64,000 bases of DNA from a bacterium 1XD42-76 (GTDB taxonomy: Bacteria; Bacillota; Clostridia; Lachnospirales; Lachnospiraceae), in the NCBI GenBank assembly GCA_009917545.1, contig QZDW01000011.1:1-64000 (forward strand). The letters run 5' to 3'. The translations under genes and the position numbers were made by a program. The notes below the pieces were generated by a model. That model was not told where the DNA came from. It worked only from the letters and a program-made list of their open reading frames with translations, and searched no databases. Shown piece after piece: positions 60,387 to 64,000 of this stretch (positions are counted from its first letter, which is position 1; each line of letters begins with the position of its first letter).

Positions 60387-62690
60387 TTACATTCTCTTAT
60401 AGATCCGGTAGGCAAGCTTTTTAAGTTGTGGTTTCAGAGGGACTTTTATCTGGCACAATGCCAGCCCTAGTTTGTAGGCGAGCGATTTATGGATATGCGC
60501 CAACTCCGTCTCAGCTGCCAGAAGGCGGCGGTACACGCCGTCGTTTTGATCGATCAACGATTCCATCCCATTCGCATGAAAATAAGCGTTGAGGATTGCT
60601 TCATAATCTGCTGTTTTCCATGTGGGGGGAACCGATTTGTGGAAAATTCGTAGGTATTCCTGACAATATCCTTGTGCCATTTCTTCAATTGATGGTAGTT
60701 CTGTCTGCTGTGCCCACTTCCGGCATTCTTCGAATTCGGCTGGTCTGCTTTTTATACGGGCAAGGATCTCCTGCGTTTCCTCCACCGCACGTTCCGGTGT
60801 GACAACCCAGCCGCATCCGCTACGTTTCACCCGTTCCGGCAGTGCGCCGATACCAGTAACAATGACCGGAACTCCGCATTGAAGCGCTTCCGATAAGGTA
60901 TAGCAATAGGTCTCCGGCCATAAAGACAGGATACACACAAGATCGATCTGGTATTGCTTCAGAAGCTGAGGGAGTTCCTCCCGCCGGTATTCTCCGGTTT
61001 TAACCAAATTTTTCCGTTCGAGAATCTTCAGATTTGTATATCCCATCATTCCGAAGGCATACCATTTAATATCATCCGGAGACGTCTGCACCAGTTCGCA
61101 GGCCACATCGCCGCCCTTTTCAGGACTCAAGCCGCCGATAAATGCCACGCGGAATTCTCTGCTTTTGGAATGCTCTTCCACAGAAACTTTTGTGAAGCTA
61201 TCTGGAATTCCGTGTTCTATTACTTTAAGCTTTGGAGCCAGTTCCGGAAAATATTCCATGTATATTCCGGCTGCGGCCCCGGACGGAACAAATAAAGAAT
61301 CCGCCCACTGTAAGGCGGTCTGGTTTCTTTTCCGCCAGTAATGGATATAGCTGTCCCCGTTCGCCATATGAAGGCCTGCTTTAAGACACTGTCCGCATCC
61401 GTCTCTGGCTGAGCCTGTGCAGACGTTTCCAGCATGATCTAAAAGCTTAATCATCGGACAGATATAGTAATAGTCATGTAGTGTGGCAGTGATCGGAATA
61501 TTGCGGATCTGAGCCTGATCATAGATTTCAAGGCTCAGATCTTTTATGTGATGGACGTGCACTAGGTGGATCTCAAAAGCATCCAGGATGTTCCCAAGAA
61601 CGTTTCCGATATCAGAATTCATAAATTGGGGGAATTCAGGTACATAATCAATAAAAAACTGAAAAAATACTGGTTCGCTATCGCCGGAATATCTGGTAAC
61701 ATTTAGATAATTAAAATTTCTGGCTGCCACATAAATATTAAAATCTGCTTTCAGGCCCATTGTCAGGTCTTTTACATGGAGCTGCACCCCGCCGACCGCA
61801 TCGTCCGCATCGTCGCGAAAATCAGATTGCAGTAGAAACAGGAGGTTTTTTTTCTCGCTTTTTATTCTCAGGTGTAACTTGATATTTTCATTTATAATGC
61901 GGTTGGGGTTCGAGTTCAGAAACTCCTGGAGCCTCTGCACCTGTCCTGGATATCGCTCCTGCAGGATCCGTGCGTGCTGATCGATATATTTTTTCTTTTC
62001 CGCGCTCACAAATGAGCCTGTCCCAGCATGGTAAATAAAGGTATCATCACACATGAGGTGATGGTAGCCAAACTGTTCAGCACGATGACAGAAATCGTTT
62101 TCTTCGCCATAGCCGCGCCCAAATGTATCCGCATCCAGGTTCCCTATCAGGTCTATGATCTCCCTTTTTACGTACATGCAAAATCCATTTGCCACAGGGA
62201 TAGAAAAATATTTTTTTAGGCTGCGATTCGCTATAAGAGCCGCATATTCATCAATGGTGAAATTATCTGGAACTGAGTTTTCCTGCAAAAATTCTGGAAC
62301 CGAGCACAGAGTGGCATTGTTGGAGAGCGGAGTTACGGTGGCAGTCCAGCCGTCATGGTAAGCGCAGGCAGATAACTTTTCCACCCACTGGGCTGTTACA
62401 ATGACATCCGAATTCAGGAAAATCACATCTCTGTCTCCTGACGCGTCAATCCCCCGGTTGATGCTTCCAGAAAACCCCATGTTCGTATCATTCGCGACTA
62501 CAAGTACATGTTCGGATTCCAGCTCTTTCATGTACGGCCGGATACGCGGATCCGGACTGGCATCATCTACCAGAATCAGGCGGTTTTTTTCAAGATCCGT
62601 GTTGCGCAGGACACTTTCCACGCACCGTCTCAGATCTTCATAAGCATTGTAGACCGGGATGATGATGTCGATTCCCTCCATGTTCCCCAT
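60387..62690 (-). CDS. Bifunctional GT2-GT4 glycosyltransferase
   Basis: 767 residues. Residues 1 to about 270 are a GT2 domain (IDIIIPVYNAYEDLRRCVES; LVDDASPDP; FLNSDVIV as DXD; GRGYGEENDFC). From about 285 a GT4 domain follows (NLLFLLQSDFRDDADDAVGG; TLHDYYYICPMIKLLDHAG; LSLWPETYCYTLSEALQCGV with EX7E). Tail AETELAHIHKSLAYKLGLAL is the short coiled-coil end seen in its neighbours. It can add two sugars. An ATG three codons later is also possible. Confidence 0.9.
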   Translation of the reverse strand: MGNMEGIDIIIPVYNAYEDLRRCVESVLRNTDLEKNRLILVDDASPDPRIRPYMKELESEHVLVVANDTNMGFSGSINRGIDASGDRDVIFLNSDVIVTAQWVEKLSACAYHDGWTATVTPLSNNATLCSVPEFLQENSVPDNFTIDEYAALIANRSLKKYFSIPVANGFCMYVKREIIDLIGNLDADTFGRGYGEENDFCHRAEQFGYHHLMCDDTFIYHAGTGSFVSAEKKKYIDQHARILQERYPGQVQRLQEFLNSNPNRIINENIKLHLRIKSEKKNLLFLLQSDFRDDADDAVGGVQLHVKDLTMGLKADFNIYVAARNFNYLNVTRYSGDSEPVFFQFFIDYVPEFPQFMNSDIGNVLGNILDAFEIHLVHVHHIKDLSLEIYDQAQIRNIPITATLHDYYYICPMIKLLDHAGNVCTGSARDGCGQCLKAGLHMANGDSYIHYWRKRNQTALQWADSLFVPSGAAAGIYMEYFPELAPKLKVIEHGIPDSFTKVSVEEHSKSREFRVAFIGGLSPEKGGDVACELVQTSPDDIKWYAFGMMGYTNLKILERKNLVKTGEYRREELPQLLKQYQIDLVCILSLWPETYCYTLSEALQCGVPVIVTGIGALPERVKRSGCGWVVTPERAVEETQEILARIKSRPAEFEECRKWAQQTELPSIEEMAQGYCQEYLRIFHKSVPPTWKTADYEAILNAYFHANGMESLIDQNDGVYRRLLAAETELAHIHKSLAYKLGLALCQIKVPLKPQLKKLAYRIYKRM

Positions 62691-62700
62691 GCTCTCTCTC

Positions 62701-63732
62701 CTATAGCTTTCTTATCAGTACAATTCCTCGAAAAATCAGATCGTCCGTGGGCTTCTGTCGAAAATACCGCCCGCTACACGCTACTTTAAGACGACCTCTC
62801 AAAGTGTTTTGTGCGGATAACAGATTTTGTATCATACAGAGCTGATCTTCCAATTCTTCGCAAGTCAATTTTTCCCGATATGTCTTTAAGAATTCCCCGA
62901 CTTGGCGATAGATCTCTCCCCGGGACTTTCTTAACTGTCCCAGGCGATAACACAGAAGAGTCCGACGATCTAAAATTGCGGAGGAAACATTCTTTCCGTG
63001 CTGACGATAGCGGATATACGCCACATCATCATAAAAAACCCGGCCAAAACAGCTCGCACTGAGGTAAAGCCACCAGTCGTGCATGATAATATTTTTTATG
63101 TTTTCCGGCGGATATGTTCTTAGAAGATCCATGAGCGCCCGGTTAGCCACAGCCGTGCATCCGGTGCAGATATTCTGTACCAAAGCGTTTCCAAAATCCG
63201 GTCTGCGAACTATCCGGGTCACTGTCGCCCGAATGGGTTTCAGATCGCTCCCCACCATCTGTTGCGCCCCGCAGTAGAGGAGCGGTGTGGCAGGATCGGG
63301 AGCAACAGGAACTGAAATATGTGCTTCACAATCCGAAGACTGTCCCCTGTCTAAATAAAATTTAAAGCCAGGGTTGCACGCAAGGTCGTCATTACGCCCG
63401 CCAATTGCTTCAAGGCATAAAACAGCTCGCGAAAGCTTCTCCGGAAGCCACACATCATCCTGGTCTGCGAAGGCGGTATAATCCGCACTCTGGTCGGAAC
63501 TTTTTATGAGATCAAAAAAGCTTCTCTGCACTCCCACGTTTTTTCCACGGTAATATGCAATCCACGGATATTTCTGCCGGTATTCCGAAATGATGGCAGA
63601 AGTGGAGTCTGTAGAACCATCATCGCGAATCATGAGACTTATGCCCCCGATATCCTGGGCTATGATACTTTCCAGCTGCCTCTTAAGATAGACGCTTCCA
63701 TTATAAACAGACATCAGTATCTGTACCTTCAT
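62701..63732 (-). CDS. GT2 glycosyltransferase, rhamnosyltransferase-like
   Basis: 343 residues. MKVQILMSVYNGSVYLKRQL, IRDDGSTDST, FADQDDVWLPEK (DQDD metal site) and IMHDWWLYL are hallmarks of the RfbF/RfbG-like rhamnosyltransferase subgroup of GT2. It probably adds rhamnose to the region E glycan, though rhamnose-synthesis genes are not in the window. Confidence 0.88.
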   Translation of the reverse strand: MKVQILMSVYNGSVYLKRQLESIIAQDIGGISLMIRDDGSTDSTSAIISEYRQKYPWIAYYRGKNVGVQRSFFDLIKSSDQSADYTAFADQDDVWLPEKLSRAVLCLEAIGGRNDDLACNPGFKFYLDRGQSSDCEAHISVPVAPDPATPLLYCGAQQMVGSDLKPIRATVTRIVRRPDFGNALVQNICTGCTAVANRALMDLLRTYPPENIKNIIMHDWWLYLSASCFGRVFYDDVAYIRYRQHGKNVSSAILDRRTLLCYRLGQLRKSRGEIYRQVGEFLKTYREKLTCEELEDQLCMIQNLLSAQNTLRGRLKVACSGRYFRQKPTDDLIFRGIVLIRKL

Positions 63733-63738
63733 TTTCCG

Positions 63739-64000
63739 TCACCGCCGCATTATCCGCTTCACCCATTGCCTCACCCATACGGCAAAAAGAAACAAACCTG
63801 GTCGCTTCATTCCTACAATCATCCGGTAAACAGCAAACTCAGCAGAGGCACATCGTTTTTTTAACCGTGATATGCTCCGATAGGTTTCATCAGCTGCAAG
63901 AATTCGCTGCACCTCTGCCCGGATATCCCCGGAAGTTTTTTCTGCCTGCATCATTTTTTCCAGGGTCAAAAAACACCCCCTCAGAAACATCCCTGAAGCC
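63739..64000 (-). CDS. GT2 glycosyltransferase, C-terminal part only (runs off right edge)
   Basis: About 87 codons at the 3' end; the frame is open to the window edge (reading A-S-G-M-F-L-R-G-C-F). GMFLRGCFLTLEKMMQAEK matches the C-terminal part of the GT2 at 3585-4634 (GMYLRGCFLNLEKALTAGQ). The catalytic domain lies outside the window. Confidence 0.75.
   Translation of the reverse strand, partial: ASGMFLRGCFLTLEKMMQAEKTSGDIRAEVQRILAADETYRSISRLKKRCASAEFAVYRMIVGMKRPGLFLFAVWVRQWVKRIMRR

Overview
The window is almost entirely surface-polysaccharide biosynthesis DNA from a Gram-positive Clostridia-type genome, most likely a Lachnospiraceae gut anaerobe. The basis is strong AGGAGG-type ribosome binding sites, TagG/TagH-like exporters, CDP-alditol (teichoic-acid type) enzymes and F420-hydrogenase-like ferredoxin proteins. 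The species is not identifiable from the sequence alone. I saw no rRNA, tRNA or CRISPR array.

Layout. (A) 1-4634, minus strand: an ABC exporter pair (ATPase cut by the window edge), a large HAD-like/COG5610-type protein carrying a 7-residue repeat linker, and a family 2 glycosyltransferase (GT2). (B) 4635-5331: a divergent control region with an 18/19-bp inverted repeat enclosing about 550 bp, two rightward promoters and, outside it, a terminator-like hairpin in the leader of region A. This looks like an invertible promoter segment. (C) 5332-25856, plus strand: a long operon with GT4, a second ABC exporter, DUF4422, three GT2s, two acyltransferases, two GT-C-like membrane proteins, a GtrB-like GT2, a membrane sulfatase-fold protein, a YidC-TagB fusion, a small membrane protein, a LicC-LicA fusion and a TarI/IspD-like cytidylyltransferase. 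(D) 25857-30286: an accessory island with palindromes, a PIN-domain toxin, a decayed DUF1016 nuclease gene and an ATPase/TOPRIM pair resembling PARIS-type defence. (E) 30287-64000, minus strand: a second polysaccharide cluster. Its left end is decayed (fused DUF6311/GtrB remnants, a duplicated GT2 fragment, a truncated UDP-sugar dehydrogenase). Its middle carries TagD-oxidoreductase fusion, pyruvyltransferase, aminotransferase, small membrane protein and a second YidC-TagB fusion. Its right end resembles an ABC-dependent O-antigen module: Wzm, Wzt with a C-terminal cargo-binding domain, a methyltransferase with a long repeated coiled coil, and several glycosyltransferases.

How it works together. 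Glycosyltransferases build a glycan on a lipid carrier; acyl, alditol-phosphate, choline-like and pyruvyl groups are added; ABC exporters move the product out. The YidC-TagB fusion, found twice with the same small membrane protein, may add alditol-phosphate at the membrane.

The most notable signal is regulatory. Four long G/C homopolymer tracts lie inside coding sequences. Two acyltransferases (G9, G10) and one GT-C-like membrane protein (G16) are out of frame in this sequence, and each is restored by a one-base change in tract length. A fourth tract (C9) lies in a GT2 that is in frame. With the candidate invertible promoter, this suggests layered phase variation of surface glycan in a Firmicute.
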